A stretch of 64,000 bases of DNA from JAXGXJ01 sp963829545 (GTDB taxonomy: Bacteria > Actinomycetota > Thermoleophilia > RBG-16-64-13), in contig CAWHIX010000001.1 in the NCBI GenBank assembly GCA_963829545.1, forward strand, positions 124,001 through 188,000. Reading direction: 5' to 3'. The stretch's first letter is position 1; every line of letters begins with the position of its first letter. The notes under the pieces were generated by a model. That model searched no databases. It saw only the letters and a list, made by a program, of their open reading frames with translations, and was not told the origin of the DNA. A program made the translations under genes and the position numbers. Below are positions 46,367 to 54,265 of the stretch, one piece after another.

Positions 46367-46497
46367 GGCCGATGCTGTCTCTCGGCTATTCGGCGCTCCT
46401 TGGGTCGCATACGACAAGTACGGCGGGATGAAAGCATCCCGCCGTACAAAAGGGGCCAAAGTACCCCAGGCAGAAGCCCGGGAGTTGCTGCTTCAGA

Positions 46498-46845
46498 CTA
46501 CTTCTTGGGGGCGGTCAGCGCGACGAGCATCTTCGCGCTGGAGGTGCCGGTGTTGGTGACGCACTTGTTGGTGCCGGGGCCGCAGTGGAAGCTGTCGCCC
46601 GCGTGCAGAACGGTCTCCCCATCGTCGGTCTTGAGGGTCATCTCACCCTCGACGATGTAGTAGAGGGACTCCATCGCGTTGTTGGCGAAGTCGGTGCGGC
46701 CGCCGGGGAGGAAATGGGTCAGGCCCATGATGACGGCGCCGTCGTTGACATCCTGAGGGTCATGCAGGCGCGTGGTGCGGCAATCGTAGTGGCCCGGAGC
46801 CTCGTACGTGTAGGACTCGTTGATGCGGGTGATCTTGTAGCTCAC
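46498..46845 (-). CDS. Cupin-domain protein
   Basis: The 115-residue single cupin reads HFLPGGRTDFANNAMESLYYIVEGEMTLKTDDG then HAGDSFHCGPGTNKCVTN, with His and Glu positions reduced (N for the first His). GTG 46845 overlaps the TetR stop as GTGA, so it is translated with the regulator. It may bind the same small molecule that the regulator senses (inference). Confidence 0.82.
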   Translation of the reverse strand: MSYKITRINESYTYEAPGHYDCRTTRLHDPQDVNDGAVIMGLTHFLPGGRTDFANNAMESLYYIVEGEMTLKTDDGETVLHAGDSFHCGPGTNKCVTNTGTSSAKMLVALTAPKK

Positions 46846-47657
46846 TGCAATACTCCCTTTCGCATTTGTTCACGAACGGCGTGTCGCCCACGTTTGTAGG
46901 GATATGCTATCACCAGTCGAGCAGCCGACGCTGACCCTGCAAGGCGCGGATAGCCGTGGCGTCTTGTACCGTCTCCAGCACTCGCAGCTGAATCCAGAAG
47001 CCTCTGGAGTCCATCAAGAATGAGGCTGAGCCCGAATTCGAAGTCGGCGCTTTCATCGTAGTCGGAGTTCATCGCATATTCGACGACCATCTCCCTGAGG
47101 TAGGGGTACTCATCGGCGGGTATGGCACGGAGGAAGGCCTCCGTCATTTCCTCGGGTTTGATGTCGCCCTCGGCAGACATGTTGAGCTGCTGTCGACCGA
47201 AGCCGTAGATGTAGCTGTCGAGGACCGAGAACGCACGAGCCGCCATTTCGAGTGTGAACCCCGCCCGCCGCAGCGTACCCACCACCCAGTCAAAGTAGCG
47301 TAGCCTCGCAGGTCCGCTGCTCTCTCGTGAATCGATCAGCCGGCTCGCCCACGGGTGACGAGAGAAGACCGACTGGGCTGAGATCGCCCTCCTCCGCATC
47401 GCCTCCTTCCAGCCGACCTCGCCGGAGGGAAGATCGATCTCGCTCACCACAAGGTCGACCATGCCGTCGAGGATGTCGTCCTTGTTCGCCACGTGGTTGT
47501 ACAGCGACATCGCTTCGACCTCGAGTCTGCGTCCCAGCTCTCGCATGCTGAGAGACTCGATGCCGCGCTCGTCCGCGAGCCCTATCGCGGCACGCAGCAC
47601 TCGCTCCCTGCTGAGCGGGAGTCGGGGCTCCGGGCTTGGCTCCGCGTATCTCGGCAT
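46842..47657 (-). CDS. TetR-family regulator (TetR_C_1-type)
   Basis: The 271-residue protein has an N-terminal helix-turn-helix: LSRERVLRAAIGLADERGIE, SLSMRELGRRLEVEAMSLYNHVANKDDIL. The ligand domain follows (FSRHPWASRLI, DSYIYGFGRQQLNM, FEFGLSLILDGLQRLL). The last 45 residues are basic and unlike the family. They may reflect a late frameshift, but the stop couples exactly with the cupin start. Twin operator palindromes lie between it and the divergent DUF4386 gene. Confidence 0.88.
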   Translation of the reverse strand: MPRYAEPSPEPRLPLSRERVLRAAIGLADERGIESLSMRELGRRLEVEAMSLYNHVANKDDILDGMVDLVVSEIDLPSGEVGWKEAMRRRAISAQSVFSRHPWASRLIDSRESSGPARLRYFDWVVGTLRRAGFTLEMAARAFSVLDSYIYGFGRQQLNMSAEGDIKPEEMTEAFLRAIPADEYPYLREMVVEYAMNSDYDESADFEFGLSLILDGLQRLLDSAASAGDGTRRHGYPRLAGSASAARLVIAYPYKRGRHAVREQMRKGVLQ

Positions 47658-47670
47658 GTCCTCTCCCCTC

Positions 47671-47711
47671 TTGACAGACTTACGGCGTAAGTGTAGACTT
47701 ACAACGTAAGT
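47671..47711 (+). promoter_or_regulatory. DUF4386-gene promoter covered by two TetR operators
   Basis: TTGACA at 47671-47676 and TAGACT at 47694-47699 are 17 bases apart. Two perfect 15-base-framed palindromes, ACTTACGGCGTAAGT (47678-47692) and ACTTACAACGTAAGT (47697-47711), occupy the spacer and the -10 region. ACTTAC/GTAAGT arms are typical of TetR_C_1-type operators. The divergent TetR at 47657 should repress the rightward gene and perhaps itself. Confidence 0.8.
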
Positions 47712-47770
47712 TTACATCGTACGTGTCGACGCGACAACCATAGCGCGCTTCGACGAGACAGGAGGGTCAG

Positions 47771-48487
47771 ATGAAAGCACTTGTCAGAGGCAACGCGCGT
47801 CAGCAAAGGGCGGGAGGCCTCTCGGCGCTCTACCTGGCGCTGGCCTATCTGATCGCGATGCCCTACTTCCTCATCGCAGTCGACTACCTCGGCGTGACCG
47901 ACCCTGTGCAAAAGGTCGCTCTGCTGGCGGAGCACCAGGGCAGCATGACCGCCATGCACCTCATCACCTACGTGATCTTCGGGATCGCTCTCGCGGTTCT
48001 CTCACTCGCACTCTACCGACGTATGAAGGACGGGGCGCCTGTGATGATGCAGGCCGCCACTGTCGTGGGACTAATCTGGGCGGTCGTGCTCGTCGCGAGC
48101 GGCTTGGTCTTCAACTTCGGCATGGAGACGGTCGCCGGCCTATACGACACGAATCCGGATCAAGCCGTGGCGGTCTGGCAGGCGATCGAGCCGGTGACGG
48201 AGGGGCTGGGCGGAGCCGGTGGCGAGATTCTCGGCGGCCTATGGGTGCTGCTTGTGAGTTGGACGGCCCTGCGCACTGGGGGGCTGCCCAAGACTCTCGG
48301 CTGGCTGGGTGTGGCCATCGGCCTCATGGGCATCGCCTCGGTCGTCCCGGCTCTGAGGGACGCAGGAATGGTCTTCGGGATGCTGCAGATCGTGTGGCTC
48401 GTGTGGACCGGGATCGTGATGCTGCGCACAACCGAGCGCGCAGCGGAGCGGGTCGCGTCGACGGCTGAGGTCGCGGTCCTGTCATAA
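47771..48487 (+). CDS. DUF4386 membrane protein under TetR control
   Basis: The 238-residue protein has about six membrane helices (LALAYLIAMPYFLIAVDYLG, LITYVIFGIALAVLSLALY, GLIWAVVLVASGLVFNFGM). The pattern matches DUF4386 proteins. It is divergent from the TetR gene and its promoter is occupied by two operators. An earlier DUF4386 gene (39339) sits in another operon. AGGAGGGT precedes the ATG. The function is not known; export or stress protection is a guess based on the TetR linkage. Confidence 0.87.
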   Translation: MKALVRGNARQQRAGGLSALYLALAYLIAMPYFLIAVDYLGVTDPVQKVALLAEHQGSMTAMHLITYVIFGIALAVLSLALYRRMKDGAPVMMQAATVVGLIWAVVLVASGLVFNFGMETVAGLYDTNPDQAVAVWQAIEPVTEGLGGAGGEILGGLWVLLVSWTALRTGGLPKTLGWLGVAIGLMGIASVVPALRDAGMVFGMLQIVWLVWTGIVMLRTTERAAERVASTAEVAVLS

Positions 48488-48515
48488 CTAGGATCAACAG
48501 TGGAGTGGGGCAGAG

Positions 48516-48547
48516 GCGACAGGAGGACCTTTGAGTCCTCCTGTCGC
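48516..48547 (+). terminator. Hairpin terminator after the DUF4386 gene
   Basis: GCGACAGGAGGAC and GTCCTCCTGTCGC form a perfect 13-bp stem with loop CTTTGA. No T tract follows. Confidence 0.7.
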
Positions 48548-48718
48548 CATCGACTCTGGGGCAGATCAGCGATCCGGTGTCTCCACGGACTCGATCTGCC
48601 ACGCACCGCCCCCCGGTACCGCTTGCCGGGCCATCGGGACCATGTCTAGAATGGCCGTATCGGTCCAAGCGGCACGTGCTTTCACGACCGGCAGAACAGT
48701 CCAGGAGAGGAGCCACCC

Positions 48719-48988
48719 ATGGCCAAGGTTCTCGTCAGACTCCCGTTGGGCGTTTCCCTCCCAGGCATGCCGACGCTCATGGAATGCGAAGGTGCGACGG
48801 TCGCGGAGGTCCTCGCTGACTGCGTGGCCAAAGAACCCCGGCTCGGGGGGCGGATCTTCCGCAAGGACGGCACCCTCTGGGTGGGGGTCTCCATCAACGG
48901 AACCAGCCTGCTCCCGGATGCGGCGCTGGTCGCGGCCATCGGGGACGGCGATGGGATCCGGCTGGTGCCAGGCGTCGGAGCATGCTGA
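48719..48988 (+). CDS. MoaD/ThiS-like ubiquitin-fold protein lacking the Gly-Gly tail
   Basis: The 89-residue protein has the beta-grasp pattern: KVLVRLPLGVSLPGM, ATVAEVLADCVAKEPRL, FRKDGTLWVGVSINGTSLL, DGDGIRLVPGVGAC. MoaD and ThiS end in a flexible Gly-Gly that carries sulfur; here the chain ends GVGAC, so ordinary thiocarboxylate formation is unlikely, unless the terminal Cys acts instead. AGGAGAGGAG precedes the ATG. It has no molybdopterin or thiamine neighbours. Confidence 0.72.
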   Translation: MAKVLVRLPLGVSLPGMPTLMECEGATVAEVLADCVAKEPRLGGRIFRKDGTLWVGVSINGTSLLPDAALVAAIGDGDGIRLVPGVGAC

Positions 48989-49061
48989 GCAGGCTGACGT
49001 AGCTGCCTGTGGTCGACGACCCTGTCCGTTGCCGGGACGGCGAGACTCGCCGCCTACGGGT

Positions 49062-49243
49062 CGGGTTTCACGATCATGCCTGGAAGGGCTCCGTCCACCC
49101 CCGCTCCCAGGGCCGGCGGTGCTCGCTATCTTGTCGCCTTCGTATGTCCCCACGGCTCTGCCGAAGTGCCAAACACTGCCCGCGCTGTCCTGGGCATACC
49201 AGTCGCGGTTCTCTTCGAGCACAAGGCCTTCAGAGGACTTCAT
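49062..49243 (-). pseudogene. Remnant of a secreted-type YAQD...VWxFG protein
   Basis: The minus strand reads LVLEENRDWYAQDSAGSVWH and FGRAVGTYEGDKIASTAG. After a one-base shift it continues GVDGALPGMIVKPDP. This pattern is familiar from secreted proteins with YYAQDxxGNVWYFGE...GSWEAGVDGAxPGI. Only this central part survives, without start or signal peptide. The rest of 48989-49403 shows no other gene. Confidence 0.5.
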
Positions 49244-49268
49244 TCTTGGACAATTCTACGCTGAAAGG

Positions 49269-49293
49269 CCCTTCGAGTGTCTCCCTCGAAGGG
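49269..49293 (+). promoter_or_regulatory. Hairpin upstream of metF
   Basis: CCCTTCGAG and CTCGAAGGG form a perfect 9-bp stem with a seven-base loop, 110 bases before metF. It could be a terminator for read-through or part of a metF leader. It does not resemble a known SAM or SAH riboswitch to my eye. Confidence 0.45.
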
Positions 49294-49403
49294 TCCTGGG
49301 GTACTATCAGATCAGTCGTAGTCGACAGCTCTGCGCGCGGCCTCGAGCCGGGGCGCAGGATCCAGTCCCGTCACGTTACCGATCCAGGAGAAGGGCCGAA
49401 CTC

Positions 49404-50270
49404 ATGGAACTGACCGAAGTCCTGTACTCACGAATGAGCTTCTCATTCGAAGTCTTCCCACCCAAGACCGATGCGGGCATGGAGAAGCTCAGGGAAGCGC
49501 TCAAACACTACTACAGCTTCAAGCCGGACTTCATCAGTTGCACGTATGGCGCCGGCGGCAGCAACGCCGGTCGCAACGTGGAGATCTGTCAGGCCATCAA
49601 GGAGGACGGTGTCACCGAGGTCCTCACGCATTTCACCTGCATCGGCAACAGCAAGGAGAAGATCGACAGCGAACTCGAGAACTACCTGGCCCTGGGCGTC
49701 GAGAACATCCTGGCCATGCGAGGTGACTTTCCGGAGGGCTGGGAAGGAACGCAGGGCGACTTCAACCACGCCGATGGACTGATCAGATACATAAGGACCA
49801 AGTTCCCGGACTTCTGCATCTCCGCGGCCTGCTATCCCGAGAAGCACATCCTGGCTCCGTCCTTCGAGGCCGACATCGCCCACCTGCGCAGCAAGCAGGA
49901 CAACGGAGCCGAGTTCCTTATGTCGCAGTTGTGCCATGACGTCGAGGCCTTCGAGGCCTTCGTCTATCGCATAAGAGAGGCTGGGATAACCATCCCGGTG
50001 GTGTTGGGGATCATGCCGGCGCTCCAAAAGGACGCCATCATCCGCATGACCTTGATGAACGGTTGTTCGATCCCCGGCGGATTGGCAGCGATCATCGGCA
50101 AATACGGTGAAGATCCCGATGAGTTCAAGAAGGCGGGCATCGAGTACACCATCGAGCAGATCTACAAATACATGGCCGCGGGGATCGGCGGACTACACCT
50201 CTACACCCTCAACAAATGGGAAGAGGTCGAGGAGATCATGGTCGGCTCTGGGATTCGCGAGGCCATCTAG
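49404..50270 (+). CDS. metF: Methylenetetrahydrofolate reductase
   Basis: The 288-residue FAD-dependent TIM barrel reduces 5,10-methylene- to 5-methyl-tetrahydrofolate for methionine synthesis or C1 metabolism. Family segments seen are SFEVFPPKTDAGMEKL, DFISCTYGAGGSN, LTHFTCIGNSKE, ILAMRGDFPEGWEG, AACYPEKHI, FLMSQLCHD, LGIMPALQ, and GIGGLHLYTLNK. ATG 49404 follows CCAGGAGAAGG. Its stop shares the four bases CTAG with the stop of the convergent dehydrogenase gene. Confidence 0.95.
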   Translation: MELTEVLYSRMSFSFEVFPPKTDAGMEKLREALKHYYSFKPDFISCTYGAGGSNAGRNVEICQAIKEDGVTEVLTHFTCIGNSKEKIDSELENYLALGVENILAMRGDFPEGWEGTQGDFNHADGLIRYIRTKFPDFCISAACYPEKHILAPSFEADIAHLRSKQDNGAEFLMSQLCHDVEAFEAFVYRIREAGITIPVVLGIMPALQKDAIIRMTLMNGCSIPGGLAAIIGKYGEDPDEFKKAGIEYTIEQIYKYMAAGIGGLHLYTLNKWEEVEEIMVGSGIREAI

Positions 50271-51271
50271 CTCATGAACGGCATGACCACGCCCTTGATG
50301 TAGCCGGGCTTCATGCCCAGGTTGTCTTCGAAGGCCTGGCCGATGTCCTCCAGCCGGTACTTGTGCGTGACCAGCTTGTCCATCGGATAGATGCCCGTCT
50401 CCAGCGCCCACATGGCCCGTTCCAGCTCACTCTGGTGGTCGGTGGACATGCCGATCCCCTGCGGGCTGTAGATGATCGGGCACTTGATCCAGTTGAAGAG
50501 CTCATAGGTGTCGGGCGCCTGGTGCCACCCCACGAGGATGAGCTTGGCCCGGTTGGTCTTGATCACGTCGCCGGTCATCTTCACGCCTATCGGTCGGCCG
50601 ACCACCTCGATTGCTACGTCGACGCCCCGGCCCCCGGTGATCTTCATGACTTCCTCGACCACGTCCACTTTCGAGGGGTTGAGGGTGATGGTGGCCCCCA
50701 GTTCCTTGGCCAGCCGGAGGCGGCTGTCGTCCAGGTCGGCGACGATGTACTCGCGCAGCTTGGGGGAGGAGACTCCGGCGACGATGCCCAGACCCATGAA
50801 GCCGGCGCCTATCTGGAAGACGTAGTCCCCGAACTCCGGGGTGGTGGTCCGCGCGATGGACATGCAGCTCATGAGGGGCTCGCCGAGCGCGTATTCGAAG
50901 GGGACGCCGTCCGGGATCTTCTCGATGACGAAGCCGTGCCCGCGGTGAGCGGCGAAATGGGTGGGATCGACGGCCACGTACTCGCAGTAGGCGTCGTCGG
51001 CGAAATAGCCGGTTATGCGGTCGCCCACTTTAAAGCCCTTGACCAGCTTGCCGATTTCCACCACGGTTCCAGCCGGTTCATGCCCGGCACGGCGCGGGAA
51101 GGGATTGGCCTGCTTCATCTCTTCGCTGTAGGAGTCTTTGAAGGCGGTCATGTCGCTCGAGCAGACTCCGCACGCTTCGATCCTGACCAGCATCTCGCTG
51201 TCGGTGATCTGGGGGGTGGGGATGTCGCGGATCTCGTACTTACGGGGCGCCACAACGAACGCTGCTCTCAT
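50267..51271 (-). CDS. Zinc-dependent medium-chain alcohol dehydrogenase
   Basis: The 334-residue enzyme has catalytic zinc motifs GVCSSDMTAF and GHEPAG, and the NAD motif GAGFMGLG at about 160. Unlike the dehydrogenase at 31849 it lacks the four-Cys structural zinc loop (the segment reads YFADDAYCEYV). It lies 71 bases downstream of the cupin-like gene on the same strand. The substrate is unknown. Confidence 0.9.
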   Translation of the reverse strand: MRAAFVVAPRKYEIRDIPTPQITDSEMLVRIEACGVCSSDMTAFKDSYSEEMKQANPFPRRAGHEPAGTVVEIGKLVKGFKVGDRITGYFADDAYCEYVAVDPTHFAAHRGHGFVIEKIPDGVPFEYALGEPLMSCMSIARTTTPEFGDYVFQIGAGFMGLGIVAGVSSPKLREYIVADLDDSRLRLAKELGATITLNPSKVDVVEEVMKITGGRGVDVAIEVVGRPIGVKMTGDVIKTNRAKLILVGWHQAPDTYELFNWIKCPIIYSPQGIGMSTDHQSELERAMWALETGIYPMDKLVTHKYRLEDIGQAFEDNLGMKPGYIKGVVMPFMS

Positions 51272-51342
51272 CTCTCGCACTCTCCTTTGGACGCGTGACG
51301 CCGTTTGCCGGCGATCATCGCCAAACTGGGATGATCGGTGCT

Positions 51343-51891
51343 CTAGGACAGCCGGTAGTACTCCATATCCGGCTCCGGCTCGAGTACCATGCCCGTGTCT
51401 GACGGGTCGGGCACGTGAGCCCACTTGGGATCGCGGCTGACATGCTGATAGAGCCTCGGCCCGTTCGAGCACGAGTAGAACAATATGGGGCGATCCACTC
51501 TGTTGAATCCGAATGGACAATGCCAGACTCTGGGCGGGATCGCAATGACGCAGGCCTGGTCATATACGTGCTTCTCTTCCTCCATGTATAGGTAGAACTC
51601 ACCGCCTAGATTGTTCTGGTCTTTTGGGTCGGTGCTCAGGAGGATGAGGTACTCCATATGGTCGTGATAGTGCGGCTTGGAAGTCGGGCTTTCGGTGGGA
51701 GGCTCGACTACCATGCCGCCACTGAAGTACGTGCCTCCTTCAATAGCTCTGTCGTCCAGGTACACCTGGAATATCTCCGGTCGGTCCAAGTCTCTGTGCA
51801 TGGGGTTCGGATGGGTGCGGAAGATGAAGCACTCCCCGAATCTCGTGTTGGGATCACCGCTCTTGACCACGCCGAAAGCAGGTTGTTCCAT
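51343..51891 (-). CDS. Cupin-like protein of the second alcohol-dehydrogenase cluster
   Basis: The 182-residue protein starts MEQPAFGVVKSGDPNTRFG after GGAGGAGTG. The metal-site strand KPHYHDHMEYLILLSTDP and later VIAIPPRVWHCPFGFNRVDRPILFY match the cupin pattern and parallel the protein at 31354 (KPHSHNCAEFLYF, PKDLPHAPLNFKRVDRPIMF). Both genes neighbour a zinc dehydrogenase. It is probably co-transcribed with the dehydrogenase at 50267. Enzymatic role unknown. Confidence 0.75.
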   Translation of the reverse strand: MEQPAFGVVKSGDPNTRFGECFIFRTHPNPMHRDLDRPEIFQVYLDDRAIEGGTYFSGGMVVEPPTESPTSKPHYHDHMEYLILLSTDPKDQNNLGGEFYLYMEEEKHVYDQACVIAIPPRVWHCPFGFNRVDRPILFYSCSNGPRLYQHVSRDPKWAHVPDPSDTGMVLEPEPDMEYYRLS

Positions 51892-51898
51892 TATCGTT

Positions 51899-52045
51899 TC
51901 ACTCCTCCCGTTGCCTGATGAGCCCAGCACCACGACGACTCGGGCGGACGTCGAAACTCACATGCTTGAGTCCGGCACCTTCCGCGGGGGCGTTCTCACG
52001 ATAGAACATCTCTCCCCTCTCCGCCGGAGGGATGTGCCATGACAT
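51899..52045 (-). CDS. Possible small ORF before the cupin-like gene
   Basis: Forty-eight residues (MSWHIPPAERGEMFYRENAP, ending GLIRQREE) with a protein-like composition. Its stop overlaps the RBS of the cupin-like gene, a common operon arrangement. No RBS of its own is visible. It may be a small protein or a remnant of a longer upstream gene. Confidence 0.35.
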   Translation of the reverse strand: MSWHIPPAERGEMFYRENAPAEGAGLKHVSFDVRPSRRGAGLIRQREE

Positions 52046-52203
52046 AGTCCCGCGGGGTGGATTCGCGGGACATCCGCGCACTATTGAGTCGGGGAGGCGC
52101 TTCCATGCCGTTGAATCAATCGCTGCGTACCACCGGCCGGCCCCGACAGGACAACGCCCGCTGTCCACGAATACTGTCGTCAAACTCGCGACGAGGAGGC
52201 GTT

Positions 52204-52443
52204 ATGCACGGGCGTGTGTTCATACAGACCATGATCACCTTGGCGTCGGCGGCACTGGGCTTCGTGTGTGCCCTGGCCTGGAACGAGGCCATCAAGGCGG
52301 CCATCATCAAGATCACCGGCGTCGACGACAGCCTAGCGGGGTTGTTCACCTACGCCATCATCGCTACCATCATCGCCGTCGTGGTGCTCGTCCTTCTCGG
52401 CCGAGCGGCGCAGAAGATGGGCGGCGATAGCGCCGTGAAATAG
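52204..52443 (+). CDS. DUF5654-type small membrane protein
   Basis: The 79-residue protein has two helices: FIQTMITLASAALGFVCALAW, then an amphipathic NEAIKAAIIKITG, then LFTYAIIATIIAVVVLVLLG. This matches the DUF5654 layout. GAGGAGG precedes the ATG. Function unknown. Confidence 0.8.
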   Translation: MHGRVFIQTMITLASAALGFVCALAWNEAIKAAIIKITGVDDSLAGLFTYAIIATIIAVVVLVLLGRAAQKMGGDSAVK

Positions 52444-52561
52444 GCCGGCTGGAGTCATCGAGCAGAGCAAGCACCCCGGCCGGCAAGGCCCGGCATCGGC
52501 CGGTCCGGGGTATCGGGCGAGCGTCTCACTAAACAGACCCATCGTCAGAGGGGGGATGGTT

Positions 52562-53611
52562 GTGCGTGGAAGCAAGACCGATCCGGGCACGAAAAGGGCG
52601 AGGAGAAGTATGTCCTTTGCGATGCCCGTCGTGCTGCTCATCCTCCTCGTCGCCAGCCTGGTCCTCCTCACCGGATGCACTGTCGGCGTCGGGTTCGACA
52701 CCAAGGTCGAAACCGACGGCTCGGGTACCGTGTCAATACGTATCGCCGCCGACAAGGCCCTGAACGACGCCCTCTCGGCGATTCCCGAGAAGCCTGAGGA
52801 CTCGGGTTCGCTTTTCGGCGATCTGAAAGAAGCCCTGGGGCTGGACGATGTGGGCAAAGCCCTGGGAGGCTTGGGCAAAATACTGCGGGGCTTGGGCAAA
52901 CTGGGCGGAGGCGTGGGGAGTCTCAGCGATCTGGGCGGAGCTTTGGAGGGTCTCGGCGATGTGGGCGGAGGCCTGGGAGACTTGGGCCAGGCCTCAGGGC
53001 TGATCCCGGGGAGCGTGGATGAACTCTTTGACACCATCCTGAGCAAGATCCCTGGGGAATGGCAGGTGGAGCGCGGCACCGACGAAGATGGTACTAAATG
53101 GCTGGCGCTCACGCGGCCCTTCGCCAACCCGCAGGAACTGCAGGAGATCCTCGCCTCGAGCGATCTCGCTTCGGCGGTGGGCGTGAGTGGAGTCACGCTG
53201 ACGCGGGACGAGGGGCTGTTCAGCACCAAGACCCGATTCTCCGCCACGGCCGATGCAGCCGGAGCGATCTCCAAGCTCAGTGGTGCTGCGCTCGGGCTGG
53301 GTGTAGACCTCCCCGGTGAGGTGCTGGTCATCGAGAACCGTGTCACGCTGCCCGGCACCATCGGGGAGAACAACGCCAACGAGGTCAGTGGCAACACACT
53401 TGTGTGGAACATCGGGTTCACCGAGGCCCGGGAGATGTTCGCAGAGAGCACTACATACAACTGGGCTGCCATCATCGGCGTCATCGTAGGTGGCCTCGTC
53501 ATCGTAGCCTTGGTGGTGTTGCTGGTGCTGGTCCTCGTCCGCCGCCGGCGCTCGTCACCGCCTCAAGCGACTCAGCCTGGCGAAAGCCCTCAGGGGCCTG
53601 CGCCCGAGTGA
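52562..53611 (+). CDS. LppM/DUF3153-like lipoprotein with Gly/Leu repeat and C-terminal helix
   Basis: The 349-residue protein has a lipobox LVLLTGCTVG, then beta strands (VGFDTKVETDGSGTVSIRI) typical of LppM-like proteins. An inserted repeat at about 95-150 contains many LGxLG or LGGxLGDLG units. The conserved domain resumes (WQVERGTDEDGTKWLALTRPF) and ends with a transmembrane helix IIGVIVGGLVIVALVVLLVL and a Pro/Gln tail. GTG 52562 is chosen with GAGGGGGG six bases upstream. LppM-like proteins sit on the outer side of the membrane; their role is poorly defined. Confidence 0.75.
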   Translation: MRGSKTDPGTKRARRSMSFAMPVVLLILLVASLVLLTGCTVGVGFDTKVETDGSGTVSIRIAADKALNDALSAIPEKPEDSGSLFGDLKEALGLDDVGKALGGLGKILRGLGKLGGGVGSLSDLGGALEGLGDVGGGLGDLGQASGLIPGSVDELFDTILSKIPGEWQVERGTDEDGTKWLALTRPFANPQELQEILASSDLASAVGVSGVTLTRDEGLFSTKTRFSATADAAGAISKLSGAALGLGVDLPGEVLVIENRVTLPGTIGENNANEVSGNTLVWNIGFTEAREMFAESTTYNWAAIIGVIVGGLVIVALVVLLVLVLVRRRRSSPPQATQPGESPQGPAPE

Positions 53612-54265
53612 CGGGCCGCCCGGCTCCAGGAGGGCGGCGGATGTTGGTATTTGCTCCGCCCTTCGTCATCCTCTCCCGCCCCGGGCGCGCACCCAGGTGA
53701 GGAGAACCGAGGGACCGGCGCTGTCAGCGTAGGCGATGCTAGGCGGCACTCTTGAGATCAAGGAAGAAGAGGTTGTGGCGGGGCCGCCAGGATGGCACCA
53801 GGAAGCGGGACGTCGACTGGGTTCGTCCGCTTCGCGCAGTACGATAGACGTCGCCGCGCCAATGCACCTGGTTCGCGCATCCTAGGAGTCGAGTTTGAGC
53901 CACACGCTCACACCAGCTGAGTTCGCGAAGAGAACAGTCTTGTGGGCTAGATACTCGTTCCTGGGGCCGGCGCGAACGCGTCTTGCAGCGTCTCAAGGAT
54001 CCGGTCAAGGTTGAACGAACCTGGCTTCTGCCGAGGCGGGAAAGGATTCGACCTCACCAGGTGGAATAGATGCTGAGCGATGACCCTTCGAGACCAACCT
54101 GCGCCACAATGAGAGCGGCGGCCCGTCCTGAGAGGAAAGGGAGTCCCAATGGCCATCGGCCGGGGTCAGCCTCCTCTCGTGCCACGCAGGGGGGCCGAGC
54201 CACCGACTACCTTTGGGCCGACGCAAGTCGTCAGAGTAAGAAACCACTATGTTAGGATGAGTTCC
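53612..54265. other. Stretch without a convincing gene
   Basis: Minus-strand open frames end at 53739 (LFFLDLKSAA) and 53947 (PRQKPGSFNLDRILETLQDA, ending FAPAPGTSI). Both look faintly protein-like and may be tails of decayed genes, possibly frameshifted. I cannot name a family. A TATGTT-like -10 near 54249 could serve the gene at 54266. Confidence 0.35.

Noticed and set aside
46842..46980. Frameshift in the C-terminal 45 residues of the TetR regulator
   Set aside because: The basic tail is unusual, but its stop overlaps the cupin start exactly, so no correction was made.
49269..49403. Possible SAM or SAH riboswitch before metF
   Set aside because: Only one simple 9-bp hairpin is visible and none of the conserved core sequences of SAM or SAH riboswitches could be found by eye.
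52845..52995. Possible CRISPR or tandem-repeat array
   Set aside because: The repeats are imperfect, in frame and without unique spacers; they encode the Gly/Leu repeat of a lipoprotein.
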